Assembly (NCBI GenBank): GCA_947259105.1
Contig: CAMYKU010000027.1
Span: forward strand, 1-49,678
Origin: an uncultured Alphaproteobacteria bacterium
GTDB taxonomy: Bacteria > Pseudomonadota > Alphaproteobacteria > UBA8366 > JADFVY01
DNA: 49,678 nucleotides
Direction of reading: 5' to 3'
Positions 21,718 through 32,135 of this stretch are shown here, in pieces (within the stretch, counting starts at the first letter, position 1; each line of letters begins with the position of its first letter). The notes beneath the pieces are model-generated. The model worked only from the letters and a program-made list of their open reading frames with translations, ran no database searches and had not been told where the DNA came from. The translations under genes and the position numbers were made by a program.

Positions 21718-22131
21718 TCAGGCGCGTTCGATCAGTTCGATCTTGTAGCCGTCCGGATCCTCGATGAAGGCGATGACCGAGCCGCCATGCTTCATCGGGC
21801 CGGGCGGGCGGGGGATCGGGACGCTCTCCGCTTCCAGGGCCTCGCAGGTCTTGTAGATGTCGGGTACGCCGATCGCGAGATGCCCGAATCCGGTTCCAAG
21901 ATCGTACGGTTCCTCTTGCCCCCAGTTGTGGGTCAGCTCGACCACCGTGCTGTCCGTCTCGTCGCCATAGCCGACGAAGGCAAGGGTGAACTCGCCGCTC
22001 GGATAGTCCTTGCGGCGCGTCAGCTTCATGCCAAGCAGCCGGGTATAGAAATCGATGGATTTGTCGAGGTCCCTGACCCGGATCATCGTGTGTAGAAGCC
22101 GGAATTTTCCGGTATCGCCATCGGCGCTCAT
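21718..22131 (-). CDS. gloA: Lactoylglutathione lyase (glyoxalase I)
   Basis: Glyoxalase I converts the methylglyoxal-glutathione adduct to S-lactoylglutathione. The 137-residue product is a two-module glyoxalase fold with MIRVRDLDKSIDFYTRLLGMK, the FTLAFVGYGDE segment, FGHLAIGVPD and the C-terminal AFIEDPDGYKIELIE. The metal ligands fit the family: His in LLHTMIRV, Glu in VVELTHN, His in GFGHLAI, Glu in KIELIE. The ATG at 22131, with AGGA upstream, is chosen over an upstream open extension. It starts 52 bp after lpxB ends on the same strand and may be a distal operon member. Confidence 0.92.
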   Translation of the reverse strand: MSADGDTGKFRLLHTMIRVRDLDKSIDFYTRLLGMKLTRRKDYPSGEFTLAFVGYGDETDSTVVELTHNWGQEEPYDLGTGFGHLAIGVPDIYKTCEALEAESVPIPRPPGPMKHGGSVIAFIEDPDGYKIELIERA

Positions 22132-22183
22132 TGACCGTCCTTTCCGAATATCGCTGGTTTGAGTTTTCGATCCGCCCGCCCGT

Positions 22184-23341
22184 TCATGGGCCCGGATCGC
22201 CGATTGTGTCAAGAATCGCCTGCGCCGCACGCCGGCTCGGCGGCTCGCCGCCAAGACCGAGCTGGCGAAGGGCCGGCTGGCTCGCTTCGACCTGGGCCGG
22301 CCCGGCCGGCCCCAGAAGCCGCCCAAGCTCGTGCGCGAGGCGTTCTGGGCGGCAGTCACCCTGGATCAGTTCGGGGACGATCTCGCGATTCTCGATAACG
22401 TTGATCAGATTCCCGTAATGGACAGACAGCATCCGGCGCACAATGAAATGGGTCAGCGGCGCAACGCGGTAGGCGATGACGGTGGGCACCCGGGCGAGCG
22501 CAAGCTCCAGCGCTACGGTCCCCGAGGCCGCGAGGGCGGCATTCGAGGCAGCCATGGCATGGTATTTTTCCGCCTGGCCGGAAATTACAAGAGGCATACC
22601 GGGCCATCCGGCAGCATGGTGTTCGACCATGGCTGCCACGCCCGGCACGGTCGGGACGACGATCCTCATGTCCGGAGACCGGCGCCGGAACAGTTCCAGT
22701 GCACCCCCGAAATCGGCGGCAAGCCGCGCGACCTCGCCCCGCCGGCTTCCCAGCAGCACGCAGATCAGCGGGGCATCGCGCGCAATCCCGTGCCGGGTGC
22801 GGAACCCCTCGCCATCCCCATCGCCCGCACCGCTCTCGATGACGGGGTGGCCCGTGAAGGTGCAAGGCAGGCCGGCGCGTTCGAACCAGGGCGGCTCGAA
22901 CGGCAGCAGCGCCAGCAGATGCGAGAAGTCGCGGGCGAATCCCGCGGCTCGCCCTGGCCGCCAGGCCCATACGGTGGGCGCGACGTAGTGGATGCGGGGA
23001 ATCGTGCGATCGCGCACGCGCCGTGCCACACGCCGCGTGAAATCCGGCGAGTCGATGGTGATCAGCGCCCGGGGCCGGACGTCGTCCACCGCAGCCGCTG
23101 TCTGCCGGATGCGCCGCAGCAGGCGCGGCAGATGCGGCAGGATTTCCGCCAGCCCCATCACCGAGAGCTCCTCCATCGGGAACAGGCTCTCCAGCCCCTG
23201 CGCCTGCATTGCCTCACCGCCGACGCCGGCGAACCGAACTGCGCCGCGGGTCATCTCGGACAGCGCGGCCATCAGCCTGCCGCCCAGCACATCGCCGGAC
23301 GGCTCGCCGGCAATGATAAAAATCGGCTGCGTCGCGCTCAT
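22184..23341 (-). CDS. lpxB: Lipid-A-disaccharide synthase
   Basis: LpxB joins UDP-2,3-diacylglucosamine and lipid X at the inner membrane to make the lipid A disaccharide. The 385-residue GT19-family product has the N-terminal IAGEPSGDVLGGRLM motif, GIGGEAM-like GVGGEAMQAQG, HYVAPTVWAWRPGRA, CVLLGSRRGEV and the C-terminal SGTVALELAL and PTVIAYRV motifs. It overlaps the lpxI stop by one base (TGATG), so the two are coupled. Confidence 0.95.
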   Translation of the reverse strand: MSATQPIFIIAGEPSGDVLGGRLMAALSEMTRGAVRFAGVGGEAMQAQGLESLFPMEELSVMGLAEILPHLPRLLRRIRQTAAAVDDVRPRALITIDSPDFTRRVARRVRDRTIPRIHYVAPTVWAWRPGRAAGFARDFSHLLALLPFEPPWFERAGLPCTFTGHPVIESGAGDGDGEGFRTRHGIARDAPLICVLLGSRRGEVARLAADFGGALELFRRRSPDMRIVVPTVPGVAAMVEHHAAGWPGMPLVISGQAEKYHAMAASNAALAASGTVALELALARVPTVIAYRVAPLTHFIVRRMLSVHYGNLINVIENREIVPELIQGDCRPERLAHELGRLLGPAGPAQVEASQPALRQLGLGGEPPSRRAAQAILDTIGDPGP

Positions 23342-24159
23342 CAGTCCTCTGTCACGCCGACCACGAACAGCCCGGCACGGTCGGCCGCATCGGCCAGTTC
23401 GTCCCGGTCGACGATGATCGTAGCGCCCGCCTCGATGGCGATGCCGCGGAGTTCCGCCTGGGCGGCGCGGGACACGGTGTCGGGGCCGATCGTCGGCATG
23501 TCCACCCGGGTTTCCTGCCCGTGCTTGCTGAATTTGACGAGAACGCCGCCGGGCCCGTCACGCTTCAGCGGCCCGCAGCGTTGCAGCAGAGCATCGGTGC
23601 CTTCGACCGCTTCGACGCCAAGCACGATGCCCTGCTGCACGACGACGGCCTGTCCGACGTCGACGCGGCCAAGGGCCGCGAGCACCGCCTTGCCGCGCAC
23701 GATATCCGCCTCGGCCTGCGCGTCCGGCCGGTGCCGCCCCAGCACACCCTCCTCGGCGCGCAACGCCGGCAGCAGCTCGCCGATGCCGACAACCCGGTAT
23801 CCGTCCTCCTCCAGCTCCCGGATCAGTGCGCGCAGCAATCCATCGTCGCCGACCCCCTTCAGGCCAAGCCTGGCGAAGAATTTCATCGCACGCAGATCGG
23901 GCCGGAGGTCCATCAGGGACGGCCGCCGCACCCGGCCCGCCATCACCAGTTCATCGATGCCATGCTCCTGAAGAATCGCGAATGCCCGGCCCGCCGCACC
24001 GATGCGGACCCATTCGTGGGGGGCACTTTCCACGATTTCCGGGTCGGCCTGCCCCTTGAGCGCCAGCACGAAGAAGTCGCGACCGGACTCACGGCAGGAG
24101 TCGATCAGGAGTTGCGGCAGGCGGCCGCCGCCCGCGACGATGCCGAGTTTACCCGTCAT
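23341..24159 (-). CDS. lpxI: UDP-2,3-diacylglucosamine pyrophosphatase LpxI
   Basis: LpxI hydrolyses UDP-2,3-diacylglucosamine to lipid X and UMP; it replaces LpxH in Alphaproteobacteria. The 272-residue product (formerly DUF1009) begins [16 protein letters not shown]. It carries ELVMAGRVRRPSL, FFARLGLKGVGDDGLLRAL, the QGIVLGVEAVEGTDALLQR motif with its conserved glutamate/aspartate pair, and KFSKHGQETRVDMPTIG near the C terminus. It overlaps lpxA by 11 bp and lpxB by 1 bp, completing lpxD-fabZ-lpxA-lpxI-lpxB. Confidence 0.95.
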   Translation of the reverse strand: MTGKLGIVAGGGRLPQLLIDSCRESGRDFFVLALKGQADPEIVESAPHEWVRIGAAGRAFAILQEHGIDELVMAGRVRRPSLMDLRPDLRAMKFFARLGLKGVGDDGLLRALIRELEEDGYRVVGIGELLPALRAEEGVLGRHRPDAQAEADIVRGKAVLAALGRVDVGQAVVVQQGIVLGVEAVEGTDALLQRCGPLKRDGPGGVLVKFSKHGQETRVDMPTIGPDTVSRAAQAELRGIAIEAGATIIVDRDELADAADRAGLFVVGVTED

Positions 24160-24949
24160 TCTCCGACTTCGGACGGGTCAGGCCGCGCGTCGACTTGCCC
24201 TGGATGAATTCGACGACCTGCTCGACGGCCGCGTTGCCCGCAAAATCGCCGGCCACCAAATTCACGCGCTCCCCCAGCGTGCCTTTTTCATCGAATATAT
24301 CCTTGAACGCGGAACGCAGCCCGTGGATTACCTCGCGCTCGAACCCGCGGCGCTTCATGCCGATGATATTAAGCCCGGACAGGCTGGCGCGTTCGCCGGT
24401 AACCGAGCCGAACGGAATGACGTCCTGCTCGACGCCGGAGAGCCCGCCAATCATGGCGTAGGCGCCGATGCGCACGAACTGGTGAATCGCGGCCAGGCCG
24501 CCGATCACGGCAAAATCGCCGACGGCCACGTGGCCGGCCAGCGTCGCGTTGTTCGCCATGATGACACCGCGCCCGACCTGACAGTCGTGGGCGATGTGCA
24601 CGCCGATCATGTAAAGCCCGTCATCGCCGATCCGGGTTTCCATGCCGCCGCCCTCGGTGCCGGGGTTCATGGTCACATACTCGCGGATCACGTTGTTCCG
24701 CCCGATTGCCAACCGGGACGCCTCACCCTTGTATTTCAGATCCTGCGGCGCCAGTCCGATCGATGCGAAGGGATAGATCTGCGTACCCGCGCCGATCGTC
24801 GTCCTTCCGTCGACGACGACGTGCGGTTTGAGGACGACGCCATCCTCGAGCGTGACCAGCGCACCTACAACGCAGTAGGGTCCGATCGTCACGCCGCTGC
24901 CGATGCTGGCCTTCTTGTCGACGATCGCGGTCTTGTGGATATCGGTCAT
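24149..24949 (-). CDS. lpxA: UDP-N-acetylglucosamine acyltransferase
   Basis: LpxA adds the first 3-hydroxyacyl chain to UDP-GlcNAc, the first step of lipid A synthesis. The 266-residue product is a left-handed beta helix of hexapeptide repeats, with the catalytic histidine in [13 protein letters not shown] and the [17 protein letters not shown] segment, followed by the helical C-terminal domain. The frame is open far into fabZ, but homology starts [17 protein letters not shown] at the ATG at 24949. That start overlaps the fabZ stop by 4 bp. Confidence 0.95.
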   Translation of the reverse strand: MTDIHKTAIVDKKASIGSGVTIGPYCVVGALVTLEDGVVLKPHVVVDGRTTIGAGTQIYPFASIGLAPQDLKYKGEASRLAIGRNNVIREYVTMNPGTEGGGMETRIGDDGLYMIGVHIAHDCQVGRGVIMANNATLAGHVAVGDFAVIGGLAAIHQFVRIGAYAMIGGLSGVEQDVIPFGSVTGERASLSGLNIIGMKRRGFEREVIHGLRSAFKDIFDEKGTLGERVNLVAGDFAGNAAVEQVVEFIQGKSTRGLTRPKSENDG

Positions 24950-25407
24950 CGGTCGACAAGCATGGCCGCGAAAACCGCATCGGCGACGACCTTCTCGCCG
25001 ACCATCGCCTTGCCCTCGAATTTCCAGACCGCCCCGCGGGCGTGCTTCTTGGTAACGTGGATATGCATGACGTCGCCCGGGACGACCGGCTTGCGAAACC
25101 GGGCGGAATCGATCGACATGAAGTATACCAGCTTGTTCTCGGCCTCGTGCCCCAACGAGTGGACGACGAGGACTGCGGACGTCTGCGCCATCGCTTCGAT
25201 GATCAGGACGCCGGGCATGATCGGCAGCCCCGGGAAATGTCCCTGAAAATGCGGTTCGGCTGCCGATACGCATTTCACGCCCACGGCGCTTTGGTTCGGC
25301 TCCAGGTCGACGACCCTGTCAACCAGCAGAAAGGGGTAGCGATGCGGAATCATCCGCATGATTCCGTTGATATCGATTTCGTCGGTCGTTCGGGGATCGT
25401 TCGCCAT
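24946..25407 (-). CDS. fabZ: 3-hydroxyacyl-[acyl-carrier-protein] dehydratase FabZ
   Basis: FabZ dehydrates 3-hydroxyacyl-ACP in fatty acid elongation and competes with LpxA/LpxD for substrate, which explains its place in the lpx cluster. The 153-residue hotdog-fold product has [16 protein letters not shown] with the catalytic histidine, [20 protein letters not shown] with the catalytic glutamate, and RKPVVPGD. The ATG at 25407 lies 1 bp after the lpxD stop; an open upstream extension is ignored because it overlaps lpxD. Confidence 0.95.
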   Translation of the reverse strand: MANDPRTTDEIDINGIMRMIPHRYPFLLVDRVVDLEPNQSAVGVKCVSAAEPHFQGHFPGLPIMPGVLIIEAMAQTSAVLVVHSLGHEAENKLVYFMSIDSARFRKPVVPGDVMHIHVTKKHARGAVWKFEGKAMVGEKVVADAVFAAMLVDR

Positions 25408-25408
25408 G

Positions 25409-26437
25409 CTACCCGGTTCTCTTCTCTTTTCTCGCAAGCCGCGAAAGCGTCGCAAGTTCCTTGAGGTACTGCCGCACCGGCCTGGCCGGCGCGCCCATGA
25501 CCCGCTCGCCCGATGGCAGGTCCTTCAGGACCCCGCCTTGCCCGCCGATCTGGACGCCCGCACCGATCCTTAGGTGGCCTGCGAGTCCACTCTGGCCGCC
25601 CATGATCACAAGGTCGCCCAGTTCGGTACTGCCCGATATACCCGACTGGCCGGCAATCACGCAACCACGCCCGATCTTCACGTTGTGGGCAACATGCACG
25701 AGGTTGTCGATCACCGTGCCGGCACCGATTACGGTATCCGGCCCCGAACCCCGGTCGATCGTGCTGTTCGCCCCGATATGAACGTCGTCCTCGACGAGGA
25801 CCCGCCCCAGCTGCGGCACGGTCACGTGCCCGCCCGGATCGATCGCATAGCCGAAACCCGGCTGGCCGATGCAGACGCCCGGGTAAATCACGACACGCGA
25901 GCCGATGACGCAGTGCGACAGGGTGGCATTGGCGCCGACGATCGTATCGTCGCCGACCGCCACCCGATCGCCGATCACCGCATTGGAGCCGATCCGGCAG
26001 CGCGCGCCGATTTCCGCCTGCGCGCCAACAACGGCGCCGGCCTCCACCCTGGTCCCCTCGCCCAGCACCGCGCTGTCGTCGACGATCGCAGACGCCGCGA
26101 TTCCGGGATCGAACGCCGGCGGTGCGTAGAAAGCCTGGGCGACCAGGGCGTATGCCTTGTAAGGGTTCTGCGACAACAGTGGAGCCATGCCCTGCGGTGC
26201 ATGCCCGGCCGAATCGGGCTGCATGATGCAAGCGCCGGCGGCGCTGGTTTTCATCTGCTCGAGATATCGCGGGTTGTCGAGAAAGCTGATGTCGCCTTGG
26301 CCTGCCAAGGCAAGCGGTGCGACGTCCACGAATTCGGCATCGGGGTCACAGCCCGCGCCAAGTTCGGCGCCACACAAAGAGGCCAGTTCGGCGAGCCGAA
26401 ACGGACCGGCACGCCTGAAGAAACGGGAATCGGCCAT
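25409..26437 (-). CDS. lpxD: UDP-3-O-acylglucosamine N-acyltransferase
   Basis: LpxD adds the second acyl chain to UDP-3-O-acyl-glucosamine. The 342-residue product has the N-terminal uridine-binding domain ([14 protein letters not shown], then [10 protein letters not shown]) and a hexapeptide-repeat beta helix (about 110-310). The catalytic region [25 protein letters not shown] is visible, and an ACP-binding C-terminal helix ends it. It starts 4 bp after skp ends and is followed directly by fabZ, so the cluster is translated as one tight operon. Confidence 0.95.
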   Translation of the reverse strand: MADSRFFRRAGPFRLAELASLCGAELGAGCDPDAEFVDVAPLALAGQGDISFLDNPRYLEQMKTSAAGACIMQPDSAGHAPQGMAPLLSQNPYKAYALVAQAFYAPPAFDPGIAASAIVDDSAVLGEGTRVEAGAVVGAQAEIGARCRIGSNAVIGDRVAVGDDTIVGANATLSHCVIGSRVVIYPGVCIGQPGFGYAIDPGGHVTVPQLGRVLVEDDVHIGANSTIDRGSGPDTVIGAGTVIDNLVHVAHNVKIGRGCVIAGQSGISGSTELGDLVIMGGQSGLAGHLRIGAGVQIGGQGGVLKDLPSGERVMGAPARPVRQYLKELATLSRLARKEKRTG

Positions 26438-26441
26438 GCAC

Positions 26442-27029
26442 TCACTCTGCTGCGGGCTTTACGGTCACGGTGGGAAGTTTCTTGTCGAGCCGTTCCATGA
26501 CTTCGGTGGTAATGAACAGCTCCTTGCTGGCGATAATGATCGTACCTGCGCCGGGCCCGGCATTCATCACGATATCGTATCCGCGCTCCTTGACCATCTC
26601 GCCGAGGATCTCGCGCAGCACCTTTTCGATCTGCTGAAGACCTTGATCGCGCATCTGGTCCAGCGAGCGTCTCCGGTTCTGCGCCTTGCGCTGCAACTCG
26701 CCGGCCTGCTGCTGAAATTCCTGCCGCTTTCGTGCGAAAGCCTCCGGCGAAAGGACGGCCTGCTGCTGCTTGAGTTCCTGCTGCGCCTCCTCCAGCCTGG
26801 TCTCCGCCTTCTTGATTTCCTTTTCGTAGACGTCGCGCTGTTTGTCGAACTGCTGGCGCAGGCTCTGCCCGGCCTTCGATTCGTGAATTGCCTGCGCGTA
26901 ATTGACAACGGCGATGACCGGCGCCTTGCCCGTCCCCTGAGCGCGCGCGCCATGGCCCGGCGGCCACGGCGCCGCCACCGCGAGCACGAGGCATATTGAG
27001 AACAACAGTCGAGAACAAAATGTCATCAT
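26442..27029 (-). CDS. skp: Periplasmic OmpH/Skp-family chaperone
   Basis: Skp-type chaperones carry unfolded outer membrane proteins across the periplasm to BamA. The 195-residue product starts with a signal peptide ([17 protein letters not shown] core, likely cleavage after ARA). The mature part has the short beta segment [13 protein letters not shown], two long charged helices rich in Gln, Lys and Glu (about 55-140) that form the tentacles, and a C-terminal [16 protein letters not shown] strand. The start is the first of two adjacent ATG codons (27029 or 27026), 13 bp after the bamA stop. A longer frame would overlap bamA. Confidence 0.9.
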   Translation of the reverse strand: MMTFCSRLLFSICLVLAVAAPWPPGHGARAQGTGKAPVIAVVNYAQAIHESKAGQSLRQQFDKQRDVYEKEIKKAETRLEEAQQELKQQQAVLSPEAFARKRQEFQQQAGELQRKAQNRRRSLDQMRDQGLQQIEKVLREILGEMVKERGYDIVMNAGPGAGTIIIASKELFITTEVMERLDKKLPTVTVKPAAE

Positions 27030-27042
27030 AAATCGTACCTGT

Positions 27043-29427
27043 TCAGAAGCGTGTGCCAAAGCGCAGACGGAAGACCTCCGTCTTGTCGAAATCTTCCTGT
27101 TGTATCGGCCAGGCAAAATCCAGACTAAGCGGTCCAATCGGCGAATTCCACGACAAACCGACTCCTCCGGAAACGCGGATCGAGGGAATGTCACGGATGT
27201 CATCGGGATTCGGAGGATCATCAATATCCGTCAACGAACCAAAATCGCTGAAAATGGCGCCGCCTATCCCGTATTCGTCAGGCAGTCCCAACGGAAAACG
27301 AACCTGCAGAGAACCGAAGTAGACCTTCTTGCCGCCAAGCGAATCGCCGGTTTTGATATCGCGCGGACCCACACCCGCGGTTGCAAATCCGCGCAGGTTG
27401 TCGCCGCCCAGGAAGAAGCTGTCGGTGATCCGGATCGGCTGGCCGATGCCTTCAATGATTCCGCCTGTCGCACTGAAACTCGCGACGACGTCGTCGGTGA
27501 TCGGAATGAAATACGCGCCGCTCAGGCGAGCCCGCACGTAATTCAGATCGCCGCCGATCCCCGCGTAATCGGCCGACAGCCGTGCGAAATAACCCTCGGT
27601 CGGCCTGATCCTGCTGTCGCGCCGGTCGTAGGTCAGATCCTGGCCGATGAGCGAAGTCAGCGTCTCGCCTTCCTGCTGCAGGATCGCGGGCGACGTATTA
27701 ACCGGGTCGACGACCACGATATCGTCATTCCGCAGGGCATAGCGCAATCTCTGTGACCATCTTTCGTTGATTTCGTATCCCAGACGCAGGCCGAAGCCGG
27801 TCCTGGTACTGTCGAAAGAGCTGGTTGTGGTGTTGTCCTCCGCGATATGGAACAGATCGATGCCTGCCGACAAATCGCGATCGAGGAAATAACGCTCCGT
27901 AAAGCTGACGTCGAATTCCTGGCGACGTTGACCGAACGTGATCGTCGCCCGGACATCCTGGCCCTTGCCAAGCAGATTCCGTTCCCGCAGGGCGATATTG
28001 GCGAGGAAGCCATCGGTCGTCGAATAGCCTGCGCCGAGCCCAAGTTCGCCGGTCGATTTTTCGGCGACATCCATCCGGACCACCGTACGGTCGGGCGCCG
28101 ACCCCTCTTCGGTCTTGACCTCGACCCGCGAAAAATATCCGAGGTTATTGACCCGGGCCCGCGATCGCTCCAGCTTGGCGGCGTTGAAGGCGTCTCCCTC
28201 GACAAGACGGAATTCGCGGCGAATGACCCCGTCCAGCGTGCGCGCGTTGCCGCCGATGTCGATGCGCTCGACGAATACCCGCGGTCCCTCCTTGACATCG
28301 AAGGTGATGTCGATGGTCCGCTCCTCGCGATTGCGCTTGACCCCGGGGCGGATATCGACGAACGCGTAGCCGAAATTCCCGACCTCGGTCGTCAGCGCAA
28401 GAACCGATTCTTCGACGTCCTCCGCGCTGTACCAGTCGCCCTCCTCAACGGTGACCAGCTTCCGGAGCGGCTCTGGGTCCAGTTCCCGAATCGCGGTGTC
28501 AACGCCGATCTTGCCGAACCTGTACCTCTCGCCCTCCTCGAGCGTGAAGGTGATATAGAACGCGTCCTTGTCGGGCGACAGTTCCGCGATCGCCGACAGC
28601 ACGCGAAAGTCGGCATAGCCCTTGTTCAGGTAGAATCGCCGTAACGTGTCCTGGTCGAACGCGAGCTGATCCGGATCGTAGGTATCGGCCGCACTGAAGA
28701 ACCGGTACCATCGGGATTCGCGGGTGAAGATCTCGCCTCTCAGCGTCCGGTCGGAAAAGCGCTTGTTGCCGACAAAGCTGATGCGCGCAATCTCCGTCAG
28801 CGGCCCCTCGTTGATCTCGAACACCAGATCGACACGGTTCTGCTCGAGCATAATGACCTTGGGCTCCACCGTCGCGCCGAACCGTCCGCTCCGCCGGTAG
28901 ACCTGGAGTATGCGCTTTACGTCGTTCTGGACTTTCGTGCGCGTGAACACGACCCGCGGGCGCAGCTGCATTTCCTGGCTCAAAACGTCTTCCTTGATCC
29001 GCAGGTTCCCTTCGAAGGCGATCCGGTTGATGATCGGGTTTTCCACGACGCGCACGATCATCACCTGGCCTTCGACGCGAATCGAAACGTCGGCAAAAAG
29101 CCCCGTGGAGAACAATTTCTTGAGGGATTCGTTGATCTCGTTCGAACCGAACAGCGAACCGGGCCGGACCGTCATGTATGAAGCGACGGTTTCGCCTTCA
29201 ATTCGCTGGTTCCCTTCAACGATGATGCGCGCAAGTTCAACCTGGTCCGCAGCGGGCACGCCGGTCGCACCGGTGGGCGCCGGCTGCGTGCCGGACGGTT
29301 GCCCTTGAGTGCCCGGAGACGGCGGCACGATCACGGGCACGCCCGTACCTTCCTGGGCATGAACGGGCGTCAACATGATGAGTGCGGCACAGAGCAGGAC
29401 GCCCGGTACGCCAACCGAATTACGCAA
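27043..29427 (-). CDS. bamA: Outer membrane protein assembly factor BamA
   Basis: BamA is the central barrel of the machine that inserts beta-barrel proteins into the outer membrane. The 794-residue product has a signal peptide ending at VHA, a short Pro/Gly/Thr-rich linker, five POTRA domains (about 60-440) and the 16-strand barrel. The barrel has the loop 6 motif as LRGF in GGDNLRGFATAG and the terminal strand FRLRFGTRF ending in Phe. Length is typical. It lies between rseP (54 bp) and skp (13 bp). Confidence 0.96.
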   Translation of the reverse strand: MRNSVGVPGVLLCAALIMLTPVHAQEGTGVPVIVPPSPGTQGQPSGTQPAPTGATGVPAADQVELARIIVEGNQRIEGETVASYMTVRPGSLFGSNEINESLKKLFSTGLFADVSIRVEGQVMIVRVVENPIINRIAFEGNLRIKEDVLSQEMQLRPRVVFTRTKVQNDVKRILQVYRRSGRFGATVEPKVIMLEQNRVDLVFEINEGPLTEIARISFVGNKRFSDRTLRGEIFTRESRWYRFFSAADTYDPDQLAFDQDTLRRFYLNKGYADFRVLSAIAELSPDKDAFYITFTLEEGERYRFGKIGVDTAIRELDPEPLRKLVTVEEGDWYSAEDVEESVLALTTEVGNFGYAFVDIRPGVKRNREERTIDITFDVKEGPRVFVERIDIGGNARTLDGVIRREFRLVEGDAFNAAKLERSRARVNNLGYFSRVEVKTEEGSAPDRTVVRMDVAEKSTGELGLGAGYSTTDGFLANIALRERNLLGKGQDVRATITFGQRRQEFDVSFTERYFLDRDLSAGIDLFHIAEDNTTTSSFDSTRTGFGLRLGYEINERWSQRLRYALRNDDIVVVDPVNTSPAILQQEGETLTSLIGQDLTYDRRDSRIRPTEGYFARLSADYAGIGGDLNYVRARLSGAYFIPITDDVVASFSATGGIIEGIGQPIRITDSFFLGGDNLRGFATAGVGPRDIKTGDSLGGKKVYFGSLQVRFPLGLPDEYGIGGAIFSDFGSLTDIDDPPNPDDIRDIPSIRVSGGVGLSWNSPIGPLSLDFAWPIQQEDFDKTEVFRLRFGTRF

Positions 29428-29481
29428 AAACTACGCCTCCCCGTGCGAGGCCTTGTTCAAATTATTGTCCTAAGGCGGGTG

Positions 29482-30870
29482 TCAAAAGACTCGGTGCAGC
29501 AGATCATTCACCATTACGAATATCATGAGGCTGAGCACCAGCGCCAGCCCGATCTTGAAGCCGTATTCCTGGGCACGCTCACCGAGCGGACGCCCCCGGA
29601 TCGCCTCAAGGGCGTAAAACGCCAGATGCCCGCCATCAAGCACCGGGATCGGGAAAAGATTTATCAGCCCGAGTGTTATCGAGAACAGGACCATCATTCC
29701 GATGAACTCTATCACGCCGCGCTTGGCGACCTGGCGCGAAAACTGCGCGATCATGATGGGGCCGCCCATATCCTTGCTGTCGCGCGCTCCCGTGGCGATC
29801 TGCGCCAGCCCGGTCAGGGTCGTCTGGGTTATCTCCGCCGATCGTTTCGTCGCCTGCCACAGCGCCATGGTCGGACCGTGGCGCACGATCTCGGTCGGCG
29901 GGAGCGGGGCCTTGACGCCGAGTTGCCCGACAAACTTCGTCGCGCCACTCTCCAGCTCGACTTCGAGAGATTTCGGCGTCACCGGCAGGGTCAGTTCGGC
30001 GCCGTCCCGAAGGATCACGAACTCAAGAGGCTTGTCCGGCGACGCCAACACGATGCTGCGGAGTTCCTCGAATCTGCCGATCGGCGTGTCGCCGATCCGG
30101 AGAATCCGGTCTCCCGCCCGGAATCCGGCCTCCTGCGCGGCGCTGTCCGCGATGACCTCCGCCACCACCGGCGGGATGAGGCCGACCCCCAATGATCCGA
30201 TGATCTGAGTCGTATCGCCCAACGATTTTATCTCGATCGCGTCCGGCGTCACGGTCAACTGCGTGATCTGCCCGTCCCGTTCTATCTCGATCGGAATCGG
30301 GGTTCCCGGGTGAAGGGCGACGTGGCCTGCCAGATCAATATCCTCATACCGGTCGAGCGAGTCCCCATTTATGCTGACGATCCGGTCACCGGGCTCGATG
30401 CCGATGCTGGCCGCCGCGGAATCCGGGGCGACCGCCGCGACTACGGCGGGTGTATAACTCTGGCCGAGGGTCATATACACGGCCGCCAGAACGACGATCG
30501 CAAACACGTAGTTCGCCGCCGGGCCGGCGAACACCACGGCGGCGCGCTGGGACAGGCGCTTATGCTCAAAGGAGACCAGTTTTTCTTCAGGCGTCAGTTC
30601 CCGGACCTCGCCGGCTTCGTCCGGCTCCAGCGTGTTTTCGCCGAACATCTTGATGTAACCGCCGAGCGGAATTGCGCAGACCTTCCATCGGGTGCCGCTC
30701 TTCGCATTCCAGCCGAACAATTCGGGCCCGAAGCCGATCGAAAAGACATCGACCCGCACCCCGCACCAGCGGGCCACCAGGTAATGGCCCAGCTCATGAA
30801 CAAAGACCAGGGGGGTCAGGAGGACGAGGAACCAGAAAAGTCCGTCCCAGAAATTCGCAATAAATTCCAT
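29482..30870 (-). CDS. rseP: RIP metalloprotease RseP (site-2 protease)
   Basis: RseP cleaves anti-sigma factors and signal-peptide remnants inside the membrane. The 462-residue product has the zinc site HELGH at about residues 25-29 in the first helix, two PDZ domains (GIEPGDRIVSINGD and GFRAGDRILRIGD regions), and the second catalytic motif LDG in LFPIPVLDGGHLAFYALEAI. Length and topology match the family. It lies between dxr and bamA in the usual alphaproteobacterial order. Confidence 0.95.
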   Translation of the reverse strand: MEFIANFWDGLFWFLVLLTPLVFVHELGHYLVARWCGVRVDVFSIGFGPELFGWNAKSGTRWKVCAIPLGGYIKMFGENTLEPDEAGEVRELTPEEKLVSFEHKRLSQRAAVVFAGPAANYVFAIVVLAAVYMTLGQSYTPAVVAAVAPDSAAASIGIEPGDRIVSINGDSLDRYEDIDLAGHVALHPGTPIPIEIERDGQITQLTVTPDAIEIKSLGDTTQIIGSLGVGLIPPVVAEVIADSAAQEAGFRAGDRILRIGDTPIGRFEELRSIVLASPDKPLEFVILRDGAELTLPVTPKSLEVELESGATKFVGQLGVKAPLPPTEIVRHGPTMALWQATKRSAEITQTTLTGLAQIATGARDSKDMGGPIMIAQFSRQVAKRGVIEFIGMMVLFSITLGLINLFPIPVLDGGHLAFYALEAIRGRPLGERAQEYGFKIGLALVLSLMIFVMVNDLLHRVF

Positions 30871-30944
30871 ATCACCAATCCGTTCGGCAGATCCCGAGTA
30901 TCAACCGAAACCTTTAGAGGCACGTTAACGCCGTGGCCGGTCCG

Positions 30945-32135
30945 TTATCCCGCCATGGCCGTAATTTCCTGCCGTACACGCCGTCTCGCCTCGGCATCCG
31001 TCTCAAGGACGGACTCCAGCGAATCCATTCCGCTGGACGGCATCCCGGACAATATATGCTCAACCAGTCGGGCAATGTCGAGGAATCCGATCCGTTTTTT
31101 CAGGAAACCGGCGACGGCCTCTTCATTGGCGGCGTTGAGGGCCGTCGGCATCGTTCCACCTGCGCGCAGCGCCTCGCGCGCCAGCCGCAGCGCCGGAAAA
31201 CGCTGCGGATCGGGCTCCTCGAACGTCAGCGTCGACAATGTTGCGAGATTCAGCGGCTCGACCGGCGCCGACATCCGTTCCGGCCAGGCCAGCGCGTAGG
31301 CGATCGGCGTCCGCATGTCCGGCTGGCCAAGCTGGGCCAGCACCGAACCATCGATATAGCGAACCATGCTGTGAACCACGGACTGCGGGTGAACCAGCAC
31401 CGAAATCCGATCCTCGGCGAGACCGAACAGATGCTGGGCCTCGATGATCTCCAGCCCCTTGTTCATCATCGTCGCGGAGTCGATGGAGATCTTGTCACCC
31501 ATGTCCCAGTTGGGGTGGTTCGTCGCCTCGGCCGGCGTCACGTCGCGCATTGCGTCCCGGGACAGTCCCCGGAACGGACCGCCGGAAGCGGTCAGCACCA
31601 GTTCCTCGATCGCTTCCCTGTGGTCGAAGTCGAAGACCTGGAATATCGCGTTGTGTTCGGAATCGACCGGCAGCAGGGTGGCGCCACTCTTCGCCACCTC
31701 CCGCATCAACAGCGGACCCGCGCACACCAGGCATTCCTTGTTGGCAAAGGCGATGATTCCGCCGCGGCGGACCGCCGCCAATGTCGGCGCCAGGCCGGCC
31801 GCGCCGACGATCGAAGCCATGACCCAGTCGGACGATCGTTCCGCCGCCTCGACCAACGCCTCGGGACCGGCCGCCACCTCTATCCCGCTGCCGGAAAGCG
31901 CCACCTTGAGTTCGCCAAATCCGGCCGGGTCGGCGAGCGCCGCAAATCTTGGCCGCAGACGCAAGGCCTGCTTGGCGAGCAGCGCTACGTTGCTTCCCGC
32001 CGTGATTGCCTCGACATGGAACCGGCCGGGATTTCGGTCGATCAGGTCGATCGTGTTGCAGCCGACGGACCCCGTGGAGCCGAGAATCGTCACCCGCCGC
32101 GGCGCCGCTGCGGTATCGGGAAGTACTATAGCCAT
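30945..32135 (-). CDS. dxr: 1-deoxy-D-xylulose 5-phosphate reductoisomerase
   Basis: Dxr makes 2-C-methyl-D-erythritol 4-phosphate with NADPH in the non-mevalonate isoprenoid pathway. The 396-residue product has the NADPH-binding VTILGSTGSVGCNTIDLI, the LPVDSEHNAIFQ metal and substrate motif, LTASGGPFR, WDMGDKISIDSATMMNKGLE and the helical C-terminal domain. Its start overlaps the cdsA end by 10 bp. With uppS in the same operon it supplies precursors for undecaprenyl phosphate. Confidence 0.95.
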   Translation of the reverse strand: MAIVLPDTAAAPRRVTILGSTGSVGCNTIDLIDRNPGRFHVEAITAGSNVALLAKQALRLRPRFAALADPAGFGELKVALSGSGIEVAAGPEALVEAAERSSDWVMASIVGAAGLAPTLAAVRRGGIIAFANKECLVCAGPLLMREVAKSGATLLPVDSEHNAIFQVFDFDHREAIEELVLTASGGPFRGLSRDAMRDVTPAEATNHPNWDMGDKISIDSATMMNKGLEIIEAQHLFGLAEDRISVLVHPQSVVHSMVRYIDGSVLAQLGQPDMRTPIAYALAWPERMSAPVEPLNLATLSTLTFEEPDPQRFPALRLAREALRAGGTMPTALNAANEEAVAGFLKKRIGFLDIARLVEHILSGMPSSGMDSLESVLETDAEARRRVRQEITAMAG